A stretch of DNA of 64,000 nt from Planctomycetaceae bacterium (GTDB lineage: Bacteria; Planctomycetota; Planctomycetia; Pirellulales; Pirellulaceae), in contig JAIYDN010000108.1 of the NCBI GenBank assembly GCA_027487485.1, positions 124,001-188,000 of the forward strand. Direction: 5' to 3'. The notes beneath the pieces were generated by a model, which had not been told where the DNA came from, did no database searches, and was given only the letters and a program-made list of their open reading frames with translations. Position 1 is the stretch's first letter, and every line of letters begins with the position of its first letter. Both the position numbers and the translations under genes were made by a program. Positions 54,331 to 63,921 of this stretch are shown here, in pieces.

Positions 54331-55639
54331 TCCACTGTAGCCACTCCGGGTTCCCAGGTGGAGACATCTCCGGGTTTACCACCCTTCGATCGCCTTCACC
54401 ATTCCATCTTCCACCCGCTAATTCCCATTGTCTTAGGATGAGATTTTGGTCCGCATCCGTTACTTCTGAGCCAGCCAGTAGGGTCGTGAGAACCTCCATG
54501 CAGTATTCTCGTCCAGCAGTAGCGTATACGTGTCCTGTTGATGCTGCATAGCTTATCAGAGCGTTTCTAACCTCAGATCTAGGATCTGGTGCAAGAACTA
54601 GCCTTCTGATGCCATCTGTGACTCTGGCAAGTCTCCCGGGCATAAACCGGAATATTACTCGATTGTCTTCTACCGTTAGTTGATTTCCCAGTACCGTGGT
54701 TTGGGATCCTTGTTGCCTTAGATCTACGGGTGGGGATTGTGAGCTGTAGGATAATCCTGCAGAACCTAACGATGTCGTGTGCATCTGTATTGACGTGTGT
54801 ATCAACTGCTCTTGATGTGATATGTACGCGACGTTATCGACATACACCAGTGGGTTCAAGACTCCCACTCCTTCTGACAGATTGGCATTCTGCTGAAGGC
54901 ACGCGTTCATTGTAAGCGTAAAAAGAATCGGTGAAAATGGATGGCCTTGCGCCAGTCCGATTATTTCGCCCGACGCACCATGGGGGGTCATAATCTGCTG
55001 AAGTGTGTTCACTACTTCTGGCCTGAACCCCATTTGGTGTAATACGCTGGTTACTGCGTTCAGCCGTACATTGTCAAATGCTCTCGCAACATCGACTTCA
55101 TGCGCGAAAAGGGGCTGCCCCGGCGGAGCCTCCAGCACAGCCCGCTCTACTGCTTTCAAGAACGTCCGCACACCGCGGTTGGGTAGCGATCCATGAAAGA
55201 TTGGGCCGACTAGGCGTGCAACGGCTCTTGTTAGATAACTAGCCGCTGCACCATGCACGATTCGCTCGATAAGCGGGAGCAGCCGAAGCGTTCGCACACG
55301 ACCGTCGGGACGGGGAATATCAACCTGTCTGAGCCGGCTCGGTCCATACTGCCCCGCGTGAATCGCTGCAATGACAGGGCGACACAGTCTTGCCACATCA
55401 GCACGGAAAAGATGACGAAGCTGCACGCCGTCGACTCCTGCTGCGTTACCCATGGTGTTTCGCATCGAGTCGAACCAGTTCAACGTGTTTTCGAGACCGT
55501 ATAGCACGAGTACCGTAATGTCGTCGATTAGCAACGGTAGCGTCTGATGCAGGCTCGTCGTCTGTCTCGTATTGCGAGACGGATCACGCATGCCAGACGA
55601 TCCCTCGTTCATTTGATTGAAAGCTGTACGTCTAGACAT
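54311..55639 (-). CDS. Divergent reverse transcriptase, 442 aa
   Basis: RT palm motifs in order: IPRPDGRVRTLRLLPLIERI (motif 1/2), AHEVDVARAFDNVRL with catalytic Asp183, GLAQGHPFSPIL (QG and SP, as in group II-like/Abi/UG RTs), then LVYVDNVAYIS. The normal YxDD box is YVDN here, with Asp268 kept and Asn269 replacing the second Asp. N-terminal extension of about 65 residues and a C-terminal thumb-like helical part of about 150 residues. No maturase, endonuclease, Cas1 or nitrilase domain. Its ATG overlaps the end of the upstream pseudo-helicase gene by eight bases, so the two are co-translated. Group not assigned. Confidence 0.85.
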   Translation of the reverse strand: MSRRTAFNQMNEGSSGMRDPSRNTRQTTSLHQTLPLLIDDITVLVLYGLENTLNWFDSMRNTMGNAAGVDGVQLRHLFRADVARLCRPVIAAIHAGQYGPSRLRQVDIPRPDGRVRTLRLLPLIERIVHGAAASYLTRAVARLVGPIFHGSLPNRGVRTFLKAVERAVLEAPPGQPLFAHEVDVARAFDNVRLNAVTSVLHQMGFRPEVVNTLQQIMTPHGASGEIIGLAQGHPFSPILFTLTMNACLQQNANLSEGVGVLNPLVYVDNVAYISHQEQLIHTSIQMHTTSLGSAGLSYSSQSPPVDLRQQGSQTTVLGNQLTVEDNRVIFRFMPGRLARVTDGIRRLVLAPDPRSEVRNALISYAASTGHVYATAGREYCMEVLTTLLAGSEVTDADQNLILRQWELAGGRWNGEGDRRVVNPEMSPPGNPEWLQWNFDGNP

Positions 55640-57119
55640 TTCGCACGACTCCTTGATTCTCTTGGATCAGCAGTCGACGAGCCTGGTCGAGCCAGTGCTG
55701 TTGTGCGTCCACTGCTGCTGGTAGGTAGCCCAGTTCTGCATAAGCGCGCCGACGTTCTCGATTCCAGCCTCCCACGGTTTGCAGAAATTCAGAATGAGCT
55801 CTATTGTTCGATTGCGGAAAATCTTGGATATCGACGATGCTGACGTCAACTCCCAGAGGAATCCTGCCCGACAGCGTGCGGTAAAGATCTAGAAATGAAG
55901 CTCTGGAGCCAGCCCACACAATCTTCGTGTTGCGATCGATCGTGATACCAGAAAGCTCTGCGGATGTGACGGTTTGAATTTCTGGAGCGTTTTCGATCGC
56001 CCTAGTCCCTGCGACAAGCTGACGGAAACCATCGACCGAACGCCGACGAGCAAAAACAAGAACGATGTTGTCTATACCTGCTCGGAAATTCGGTCGGACA
56101 ATCAACTTGTGGATCGCTCTTAGTCGTCGGTTTTCTGCGTCTAGTGCGTCGACAAACTCGAAGTCGTTGTTGAGCACCAGGTTTCCACTGACATTCCAGT
56201 TGATGTTGGCAAATGCGATACGGGGCTGGGGGAGAATTCTCGCTCCACGCGTTAGAATGCCCCTGGTGAAGCCTGCGTATTCAAACAGACGAGGCTGCCA
56301 CTTGGGATCGACCGCTACGCTGTGACTGGCACATACGATGATTCTTGTGTAATCTCGAGCGTCGTTAAAGTAGTTGAAAAGCGGTTCGGCGAGCAAGAGT
56401 CGCTCGTCGACAATGAAGATAAGGTCAAACTTCCAAACCCCACCTATTTCGTTATTATTCGCAAGCGACGTTGGCGTCCCGATGATAACTCGTCGAAAAT
56501 TGAGTCCAGGCCTTCTTCTTGAGATTTCGTTGTCCGGTAGCGTCTCAAATGCCACAAATGAGTTCGAACGAACAAGTCCTCGATCAATTTGACGTTTGAG
56601 CTGCCAACAAGATTCGCGATTTGTTGTCAAAACAGCGACTCGGGCTTGGGGGAAATCCTCCGCCGCTGCGGCTATTAACGTACCGATACTAGCATGGCTG
56701 GAGTACTCTATCAAAGAATGCTGATTCGAAAGGATGAAATCTTGCGAGGCCAGCGGAAGGCGTCGGGATGTAGCTTCGCCCGCAGAATTCGATTCGACAT
56801 TTGCTTGCAGCCTTCCACCCGCTTGTTCATCACTCGACAAGTTCGTAACTTGGCTGGTTTGAAGCGGTATGCCTCTGCTCGCAAGCTCTCTCTCAACTAG
56901 CGAAAACAATGGACGTCGGAAGTATGGTTCAGCGGCAGGAATGTCGCTATAAATCATGGTTTGTCGCGTTCGACGAACCTGGGTGCCTGCCCCAGACCGA
57001 ACGGTTGTGTATGCCTTGCTTGACATCGTGAAGGGCAACTGGCCCTCGATACCAACTGACTGATGAAAAATGGAAAGTGAAAACGGATCACCTCCTGGTT
57101 GTAGCTCAATTTGAGACAT
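55632..57119 (-). CDS. Degenerate SF2-helicase-like protein, 495 aa
   Basis: After about 120 unstructured residues, two RecA-like lobes can be traced. Motif Ia VAVLTTNRESCWQLKRQI (161-178), Ib VIIGTPTSLANN (211-222), II FDLIFIVDER (231-240), III IVCASHSV (261-268), IV IVLVFARRRSVDGF (352-365). The Walker A position (about 138-147, IEYSSHASIGT) lacks the GKT lysine. Asp238-Glu239 remain. So ATP hydrolysis is doubtful; it may bind nucleic acid for the RT. Start at ATG 57119 is preferred; an open frame reaches 57371. First gene of the RT operon. Confidence 0.7.
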   Translation of the reverse strand: MSQIELQPGGDPFSLSIFHQSVGIEGQLPFTMSSKAYTTVRSGAGTQVRRTRQTMIYSDIPAAEPYFRRPLFSLVERELASRGIPLQTSQVTNLSSDEQAGGRLQANVESNSAGEATSRRLPLASQDFILSNQHSLIEYSSHASIGTLIAAAAEDFPQARVAVLTTNRESCWQLKRQIDRGLVRSNSFVAFETLPDNEISRRRPGLNFRRVIIGTPTSLANNNEIGGVWKFDLIFIVDERLLLAEPLFNYFNDARDYTRIIVCASHSVAVDPKWQPRLFEYAGFTRGILTRGARILPQPRIAFANINWNVSGNLVLNNDFEFVDALDAENRRLRAIHKLIVRPNFRAGIDNIVLVFARRRSVDGFRQLVAGTRAIENAPEIQTVTSAELSGITIDRNTKIVWAGSRASFLDLYRTLSGRIPLGVDVSIVDIQDFPQSNNRAHSEFLQTVGGWNRERRRAYAELGYLPAAVDAQQHWLDQARRLLIQENQGVVRNV

Positions 57120-58262
57120 AGATCTAAAACTCTTTTGACCAAGGACAAAAACAATAAACGCCTGAAGCGGCAGCAGAAGCCGTTGTAGAAGACTCAGAAG
57201 CGGGCAGTACACCCTCTTCAGATCCAGGTTATTAGCAGCAGTTGTGCGATAGCGGTGACCCGCGAAAGAGCACAACCCGGTTTTTGTTTTGCGATCCCGA
57301 CAGTTTTGGCAGCCGGCAGATCGAGGTCGATCGGATGCAAACTGCGTGCCGGGTATTATTTTGACACCCAAGCACGATTTGTGTCGGTATAATCAGCCGA
57401 CAGCGTGAATGTAGTGCAAGGTCAAAGTGATGCAACCCTGGAAATGCGAAAATGTTGAAACAAACCTTTGAAGCGGATTGCGAACCTTGGCTGCCAGGCT
57501 GAGCTCGAAAGGAACATCAGAGGGAAGATCTCGCAGGTAGCAAGGAGTCGTTGCACTGGATGCCCCTTTTTCACGAAGTTCCTGATGATCCTGCTTCATG
57601 GTCGTCACGTCCGATTGCCGTCTCATTTTATTGGCCCCGTACACAGGGACGATTGCGCCGGCGTCATCGACTCACCAGTTTTCTTTAGCGACAGAGATAA
57701 GAGATGCAGAAACAAAACTGGGAACTGTCCATTTTGCTAAAGCCCATTGCACTTTCAACGCAGGTGGGCACTCGTCGATGGAGGCGGCATGTAGCGAACG
57801 CTCTAGCTATGGCAAACCTCTTCAGCACTATCGTCAGCCAAAGTGCCTCGGCTATGCCACCGATCGTCTCAATCACTCGACACAGGTAGACGCTTATGGA
57901 GAAAGACTGCGTGAGCTCGGTAGTTGCTTACCTCGAGCACCTAACGACTTGGTTCAATCCGAGATCCCTGATAATGAATCGACACTCGGCCAGAGTAGAC
58001 AATTACTCATTTGACGCAAATATTTCGCACACGTTGATCCCTTTGGCGAGTGCTGAACAGTGTGTACAGCATGTGTGGAACAATCGCATGGGACAGACAA
58101 CTAGCCCAGAACAAGTAGCCTTCAACCACAGTGTGCACCAGATCTAAATGGCAAAATGAATCGGCATTCGTACTACAAAAAGAGTAACTGGTTACTCAAT
58201 TTCCGCAAAAGTTTTGCATCAACTGACTCGACGTCGCGACTGGAAAGTGCGATAAAACATGA
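57120..58262. other. Non-coding region between RT operon and HTH gene
   Basis: No convincing gene (a possible 83-codon minus frame at 57393-57644 has no pattern). Holds the promoter region of the RT operon, which I could not pin down; a TTGACA (57361) and TATAAT (57388) on the plus strand are 21 bases apart, too far for a normal promoter. Confidence 0.45.
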
Positions 58263-59180
58263 ATGGCAAAAGAGCACTCAACCTCCAAAACACGCAGGAA
58301 AGCCGTTACGATGCTTCGCAGGGGCGTACCCATTGCAAAGGTTGCCGTCAAGCTACAGGTCAATCGAACAACCGTATTGCGATGGCATCAGCGATATAAA
58401 GAGGATGAAGTCGCAGGACTGGACCAACGGGCCAGGAGCGGCCGACCGCGTGTAAAGTTGCCTACATCAGCGGCGAACGTCAGGTCGATCATTTTGAAGC
58501 CTGCTTTGAAGAATGATGGTCATCCGCAGCTCTGGACAGTAAGTCGGCTTAGCAAATCGCTATCCAAGAAACGAGGATCTAAGACATCCGACAAAACGGA
58601 CACGCTACGTCGCCGACTAGCCGAGGTCGGCATTGAACACCCGAAGCCGGCAAAAAGCGTGCGAGACGCTTACCGAGCAGCTTTGGTTCGATGGAATTCC
58701 ATCGCGAAGGAAATACGTACGGCCGTGAAGAAAGACAATTCAAGGCTCTTCGCGATTCGAGAAGCCAAGGTGTTCGTCGAACGCCTGGCTGGTGGACCAG
58801 AGGACCTCAAGCTATCAACCCGCCCAACCGGAAAAAGAGACGACCGTGAATACGTTGATACATTGTTTGCAATCAGCGATAAACGTCGGCTTGTTTTCCA
58901 ATTCTATCCCAAACAACCGAGCGATGCGGATATTGCCAGCTTCGTACAACGACTGTACGAACGCAACAAGAGAAGGCCTTTGGCAGTAGTTTTATCGTAT
59001 GCATGCAAACGCAAGAGTGTCATTAAGCATTGTGCTGAGGACAAATGTCCCCGACTGAGTCTGTACGAGATTCCAACATTAGCCAAGGCGAAAGCATCGA
59101 AGAAGAAGACCACAAGGCTGGATCGAGAAGTCTACGTCGATTGTTGCATCGCAAAGCTGTTCAATAAAAGAACTCGGTGA
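58263..59180 (+). CDS. IS630-type HTH transposase-like protein, 305 aa
   Basis: N-terminal helix-turn-helix of IS630/Tc1 type (RRKAVTMLRRGVPIAKVAVK, NRTTVLRWHQRYKEDEVAGL, DQRARSGRPR) and a second winged-helix-like part (WTVSRLSKSLSKKRG, LRRRLAEVGIEHPKP). The C-terminal half should hold DDE residues, but LFAISDKRRLVFQFYP and PLAVVLSYACKRKS show no full DDE set, so it may be inactive or divergent. No terminal inverted repeats were detected by eye. Confidence 0.7.
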   Translation: MAKEHSTSKTRRKAVTMLRRGVPIAKVAVKLQVNRTTVLRWHQRYKEDEVAGLDQRARSGRPRVKLPTSAANVRSIILKPALKNDGHPQLWTVSRLSKSLSKKRGSKTSDKTDTLRRRLAEVGIEHPKPAKSVRDAYRAALVRWNSIAKEIRTAVKKDNSRLFAIREAKVFVERLAGGPEDLKLSTRPTGKRDDREYVDTLFAISDKRRLVFQFYPKQPSDADIASFVQRLYERNKRRPLAVVLSYACKRKSVIKHCAEDKCPRLSLYEIPTLAKAKASKKKTTRLDREVYVDCCIAKLFNKRTR

Positions 59181-59316
59181 GACAAACCTCGCGGGGTTGC
59201 TCGCCGAGTATGATCGCGTTACAGTCGCGATGTCAGATGGCAACTGGAAAGCCGAAATCCCACTGCCGCCTGCTTCGGCGGCTAACTAAACACCCAGCAA
59301 GACACAACAAACAGCA

Positions 59317-60291
59317 ATGAAAACCAGACACTTTGCCAACACAGGACGATCCGTATCTGAGATAGGTCTTGGCTGCTGGCAGTTGGGAGCAGACTGGGGA
59401 CACGTAAGCGACAACGAAGCCCTTCGTATTTTGGAAACGGCCGTCGAAAGCGGCGTTACGTTTTTGGATACTGCTGATGTTTACGGCGGTGGGCGATCCG
59501 AGTCATTGATCGGCCAATTCACCAAAAGCCTACAGGACTACTTGTTCATAGCCACGAAGATTGGTCGAAGAAACTACCCTGGCCCTTACACACCTGAGGT
59601 CATCCGCCAACACATCAACGATTGCCGGCAACGACTGGGCGTGGATGCTTTGGATCTCGTACAACTTCATTGCATCCCGCCCCAGTTTATGGCGTCGGGT
59701 GAAGTGTTTGATACCCTGAGAGCGTGCAAGCAAGATGGATTAGTTAAAAACTTCGGTGCCAGTGTTGAGTCGATGGATGAAGCTCTGATGATCCTAGATC
59801 AACCGGAACTAACGTCGCTGCAAATCATTTTCAACATTTTCCGCCAGAAGCCCATAAGCACTCTGTTCGACAAGGCCATAGCCAAAAATGTCGGCATCAT
59901 TGTGCGACTGCCGTTGGCCAGCGGTTTACTGGCTGGGAAGTTCACGAGCGAAACAACGTTCGCCATGGACGACCACCGCAACTACAACAAAGACGGCGAA
60001 GCGTTCAATGTGGGTGAAACGTTTGCCGGATTGCCACTTGCAAAGGGCGTTGAGCTATCAGAGCGGATCAAGGCTTTTGTACCCGATGGCATGACGATGG
60101 CGCAGTTTTCGCAGCGTTGGATCCTGGATCACGACGCGGTATCCACTGTCATTACGGGCGCATCGCACCCATCTCAAGTTGCAGACAATGTTGCCGTATC
60201 CGAATTGCCCCCGCTTACAAGGGAAGTACACCGACAGCTTGCCGTGATTTACGAAAACTGGATAAATGAACACATTCGCGGCTTGTATTGA
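59317..60291 (+). CDS. Aldo/keto reductase, 324 aa
   Basis: TIM-barrel AKR with catalytic tetrad Asp51 and Tyr56 (FLDTADVYGGGRSE), Lys81 (FIATKIGR) and His118 (LVQLHCIP), plus the NADPH-binding VITGASHPSQVADN near the C-terminus. Cytoplasmic reduction of aldehydes/ketones, substrate unknown. Own transcript; start 25 bases after a plain intergenic stretch. Confidence 0.92.
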   Translation: MKTRHFANTGRSVSEIGLGCWQLGADWGHVSDNEALRILETAVESGVTFLDTADVYGGGRSESLIGQFTKSLQDYLFIATKIGRRNYPGPYTPEVIRQHINDCRQRLGVDALDLVQLHCIPPQFMASGEVFDTLRACKQDGLVKNFGASVESMDEALMILDQPELTSLQIIFNIFRQKPISTLFDKAIAKNVGIIVRLPLASGLLAGKFTSETTFAMDDHRNYNKDGEAFNVGETFAGLPLAKGVELSERIKAFVPDGMTMAQFSQRWILDHDAVSTVITGASHPSQVADNVAVSELPPLTREVHRQLAVIYENWINEHIRGLY

Positions 60292-60374
60292 GCGACGCAA
60301 AATGCGGATTTCCCACTGCACAGACTCTTGCATGCGCCGCACAGGGGTGTCCAACCGGTGCGAGTTGACGCTAG

Positions 60375-60809
60375 GTAGACTCACCTCAGCGGATACCCAA
60401 TCGGGCCGCATTACGGGGAAGAGTAAAACGCAAAGTCGCATTCCAAGGCGAAGCTCACAAGCGTCGCGATGCCGCCAGAGCTGCGAGGGTCAAGCTGGCT
60501 CAATCTGGTCGGATTCCAAGGATCGCTAAGCTAGTGGCATTGGCCAGTCGTATGCAATCGATGATTGAATCCGGACAGGTAGAAAGCTTCCAGCAGCTTG
60601 CAGGATTCGGCAGAATCAGTCAGCCGAGGATGACGCAGATTATGAGCTTGCTGAACTTGGCATCGGATATTCAGGAGGAGCTGCTTTACCTGCCGGAAGT
60701 AATGCAGGGGAAAGCGAAGGTACATGAGAGGTTACTACGGCCACTGACGACTGAACTGGACTGGCGGGTGCAGAGGAGGATGTGGGCGAGGATTTGGAAG
60801 CGGCAATAA
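60375..60809 (+). pseudogene. 5'-truncated HTH gene of the recombinase-associated type
   Basis: Open from a stop at 60372. Reads RIPRIAKLVALASRMQSMIE, FQQLAGFGRISQPRMTQIMS, LLNLASDIQEELLYLPEV, a helix-turn-helix segment seen in small proteins encoded next to serine recombinases. No ATG at the 5' side; the first start would be the GTG at 60534 inside the conserved helix. No recombinase adjoins it here, so it is probably a relic. Confidence 0.6.
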
Positions 60810-60990
60810 ATTGAAAGGGTGAAATCACGGAACCATTTTTTATCGCAAAATAGTTCCCCAAGGCTGGTATACAGAAGTACGACGACACAAGCCTATGGAC
60901 GTGGGAATTAAGAGGATAAATCGCGGCCAACTTGGAATGGGATTCGGTCAGAGCCGACGGATTCGGCTAGCTTCATATCCACAGGAAGGC

Positions 60991-63921
60991 TTATTGTATC
61001 CCGCCGGGCTTGCTCATCCATGCGGCACATGTCGCGATGAGAGTGGCCTTGTCGATGGGCTTGGAAACATAGTCATCGCATCCTGCGTCCATACATTTCT
61101 TCCTGTCGTCGGCCATTGCATGCGCGGTCAGGGCTATGATCGCAAGCTTAGAACCGCGATCTCGCAAGGTGCTGGCTAGGCAGTAGCCGTCCATTTCGGG
61201 CATCTGCATATCTGTCAGCAACAAGTCGAAGGGCGTTCCTGCAGCCTCTGCTTGCTTGAGAATGTGCAAAGCAATTTGTCCGTTATCGGCGGTCTCGACG
61301 GTGGCCCCAGCCTTTCGCAACATGAATGCGATCAGGCGCTGGTTGTCCAAACCGTCCTCGGCTAGCAGGATGCGACCGCTGAGATTCAATGCCGCTGCGA
61401 TTGGCTTAGCCTCGTCTTTTGACTTGATTGGGGTCGGGCTCTGCATCATTGTGCTTCCCTCGACGTGCTCAATTGGTAGGACGATGCGGAAGCACGAACC
61501 CTTTCCTAATTCGGAGTATAAAAGGGTAACGTCGCCACCCATAATCCTGGCAAGTCGGCGGCTGATAACTAGCCCAAGTCCCGTTCCACCGTACTTACGG
61601 GTCACCGTGGTATCTGCCTGTCCAAAGGCGGCGAACAGTCCCTGAACTTGCTCTGAAGTCATACCCGGCCCGGTGTCCGCAATATCGATTACCAGCCGAG
61701 GTTGCCGATCCTGATCTTCTACTTCAACGTTGACTCTTACCGTTCCCTGCTCAGTGAACTTGATTGCGTTGCCTAAGATATTCATCAAAATCTGCCTAAG
61801 ACGGGTCGGATCGGTTAGGATTCGGTCAGGCACTGGACTGGAGAATGCAATGCTCAGGACTAGCCCCTTGCCAGCAACCTTCTGGCGCATCAGCATCTCA
61901 ACCTCGCACAGGACGTTGACCAGAGGAGTATCGATTTTTTCGACGGCTAATTTATCGGCCTCGATCTTGGACAAGTCGAGGATGTCGTTAATGACCGTAA
62001 GCAAGTGAGCTCCTGCTTTCTTGATCGTGTCAAGGATCTGCTTTCGTTTATCGGGCGTTTGGTCGACTGTCCCGTCTTCACCCAAAATGTCAGCGAATCC
62101 GAGGATCGCTGTTAGCGGGGTGCGGATCTCATGGCTCATGTTGGTCAAAAACTCGCTCTTGGCCCGGCTGGCAACGTCGGCGGCCGTGTGGGCTAACTTC
62201 AGACTCTGCTCCGCTTGTTTACGTTCGGTGATGTCGGTGATGGACCCGGCCATGCGCAGCGGTTTGCCGTCGGCGTCCCACATCGCCTGGCCACTGGCTC
62301 GGAACCAGCGATAGTCGCCGCACTTGAGGCGCATCCGGTATTCGAGGTCGTAAGGCGCACGCTGCTCGAGGTGGGACTGGAGGGCGGCGAACGTGCCGGG
62401 GCGATCCTCGGGGTGAAGGTGATCGACCCAGGTCTGATAATGCGGCAGCAACTCGGCGGTGGTGTAGCCGAGCAGTTCGCACCAGCGGTCGGAGAAGTAG
62501 TCGGCATTGGTGACCACATCCCAATCCCAGATGCCATCGACCGCGCCCCTCGCCACGAGTTCGAAGCGTTCGCTGCTGTGCCGGAGTTCGTCCTTTGCCC
62601 GCTTGCGCTCGGTGATGTCGCGGGTGATGAGGATGAAATGAGTTAGGACACCCTGCGGATCGAGCACCGGCGTGATCGTCAACTCGTTCCAGAACGGGGT
62701 GCCGTCCTTGCGGTAGTTGAGGATCTCGCCGGAAAAATCATTGCCGTCCTCCAGCACCTGCCGGATGGCCGCCACCGTCACCGGGTCGGTGCCCGGGCCC
62801 TGCAGGAAATTGCAATTCCAGCCCATGATCTCCCGCTCGCTGTAGCCAGTGATCGCGGTGAAGGCGGTGTTCGCCGTCACGATCATCTGGTCGGGCCCGG
62901 TGACGATGACACCCTGTGAGATGTTTTTGAGGACGCGGTCGGCCAGAAGCAGATTTGATTCGGCCCGCTTCCGGTCGGTGACATCGATGGAAATCCCAGT
63001 CAACCGGAGCGGGTGGCCGGCGAAGTCCCGGGAGAGGGTTCCCCACTCCTGCAACCACCGCTCGGAGCCGGCCGGGTCCACCACCCGGTACAGGTTGCGG
63101 TACTCGGTCCCCATCACCAGGCACTCGGCCACCCCGGCATCGAACAGCCCCACGTCGTCGGGGTGAACTCGGGCTCTGACCGCGGCGACCGGCTCGGGTG
63201 CGTCCACGTTCACCGGGAGCGAGGGGACGGTGCTGAAGTACCGTACCACCGCATCAGAGGCGGCGTCCCAGACGAACCCGATGGCAGCGGCGGCCGTGAG
63301 CGCAACTCGGAGTCGCTCCTCGCTCTCCCACAGCGCCGCTTCGGCCCGCTTGCTCTCGCCGATATCGGTCAACGTCATGCGGTGCAGGGGCGTGCCGTCG
63401 TCGGCGCACGCGGCGGACATCGCCACCAGCACCCAGAGGTGGTGGCCGTCGGGCTTCACTACCCGCAGCTCACACGACTGCGGCTCCCCGGTATCGACGA
63501 GGCGTGTGCGGCATAGGTAATAGGCCTCCTGGTCGGCGTTGAAAATGGAGCGGGAGACCGGCCGGTTGGTCAACGCTCCGCGGTCCTCGCCCAGCATGGC
63601 GGCGGCGGTCAGGTTGGCTTGAAGGATCAGCCCGCTCTCGCGGACGACGAGGTAGCCCACCGGGGCGAGATCGAAGAGGTCGAAATAGCGGGCGCGGGAC
63701 GTGGCGAGTTCGTGCTGGGCGCGACGCAGCTCCTCGTTCTGCAGCTCGATCTGTTTTTCTCGTAATTCGTTCTGCGTGGCATCGGACGCGAGCGTGGCCA
63801 GACTTTCCGGCAACACTTCAGCTTTTGCCTGACGGGCTACTTCGGCACGCGATTTAAGGTCGGCGGCAGCTGCCAGTGAATCCGGCGTTGGTTTCATTGC
63901 TTGCTTTCGGTTTGCTTGCAT
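60991..63921 (-). CDS. Multi-PAS hybrid histidine kinase with receiver, 976 aa
   Basis: N-terminal helix, then four PAS/PAC domains (about 65-185, 200-320, 325-445, 450-570; PAC ends such as ITDITERKQAEQ). HisKA has FLTNMSHEIRTPLTAILGFA with phospho-acceptor His597. HATPase boxes ILGNAIKFTE, DTGPGMTSEQ and YGGTGLGLVISRRL follow, then a receiver with Asp904 (LLLTDMQMPEMDGY). No membrane helix, so a cytoplasmic sensor. Codons for residues 1 to about 568 are clearly GC-richer than the HisKA-to-receiver part, with the change near 62215. Orphan: no response regulator next to it. Confidence 0.93.
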   Translation of the reverse strand: MQANRKQAMKPTPDSLAAAADLKSRAEVARQAKAEVLPESLATLASDATQNELREKQIELQNEELRRAQHELATSRARYFDLFDLAPVGYLVVRESGLILQANLTAAAMLGEDRGALTNRPVSRSIFNADQEAYYLCRTRLVDTGEPQSCELRVVKPDGHHLWVLVAMSAACADDGTPLHRMTLTDIGESKRAEAALWESEERLRVALTAAAAIGFVWDAASDAVVRYFSTVPSLPVNVDAPEPVAAVRARVHPDDVGLFDAGVAECLVMGTEYRNLYRVVDPAGSERWLQEWGTLSRDFAGHPLRLTGISIDVTDRKRAESNLLLADRVLKNISQGVIVTGPDQMIVTANTAFTAITGYSEREIMGWNCNFLQGPGTDPVTVAAIRQVLEDGNDFSGEILNYRKDGTPFWNELTITPVLDPQGVLTHFILITRDITERKRAKDELRHSSERFELVARGAVDGIWDWDVVTNADYFSDRWCELLGYTTAELLPHYQTWVDHLHPEDRPGTFAALQSHLEQRAPYDLEYRMRLKCGDYRWFRASGQAMWDADGKPLRMAGSITDITERKQAEQSLKLAHTAADVASRAKSEFLTNMSHEIRTPLTAILGFADILGEDGTVDQTPDKRKQILDTIKKAGAHLLTVINDILDLSKIEADKLAVEKIDTPLVNVLCEVEMLMRQKVAGKGLVLSIAFSSPVPDRILTDPTRLRQILMNILGNAIKFTEQGTVRVNVEVEDQDRQPRLVIDIADTGPGMTSEQVQGLFAAFGQADTTVTRKYGGTGLGLVISRRLARIMGGDVTLLYSELGKGSCFRIVLPIEHVEGSTMMQSPTPIKSKDEAKPIAAALNLSGRILLAEDGLDNQRLIAFMLRKAGATVETADNGQIALHILKQAEAAGTPFDLLLTDMQMPEMDGYCLASTLRDRGSKLAIIALTAHAMADDRKKCMDAGCDDYVSKPIDKATLIATCAAWMSKPGGIQ

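Noticed and set aside
5553-57119. Diversity-generating retroelement (RT plus FGE-fold target)
   Set aside because: The RT has QG/SP motifs rather than the DGR-type motif 4, the FGE gene is almost 50 kb away and no template/variable repeat pair was seen near the RT.
57361-57393. TTGACA/TATAAT promoter
   Set aside because: The spacing is 21 bases and no plus-strand gene follows; likely chance.
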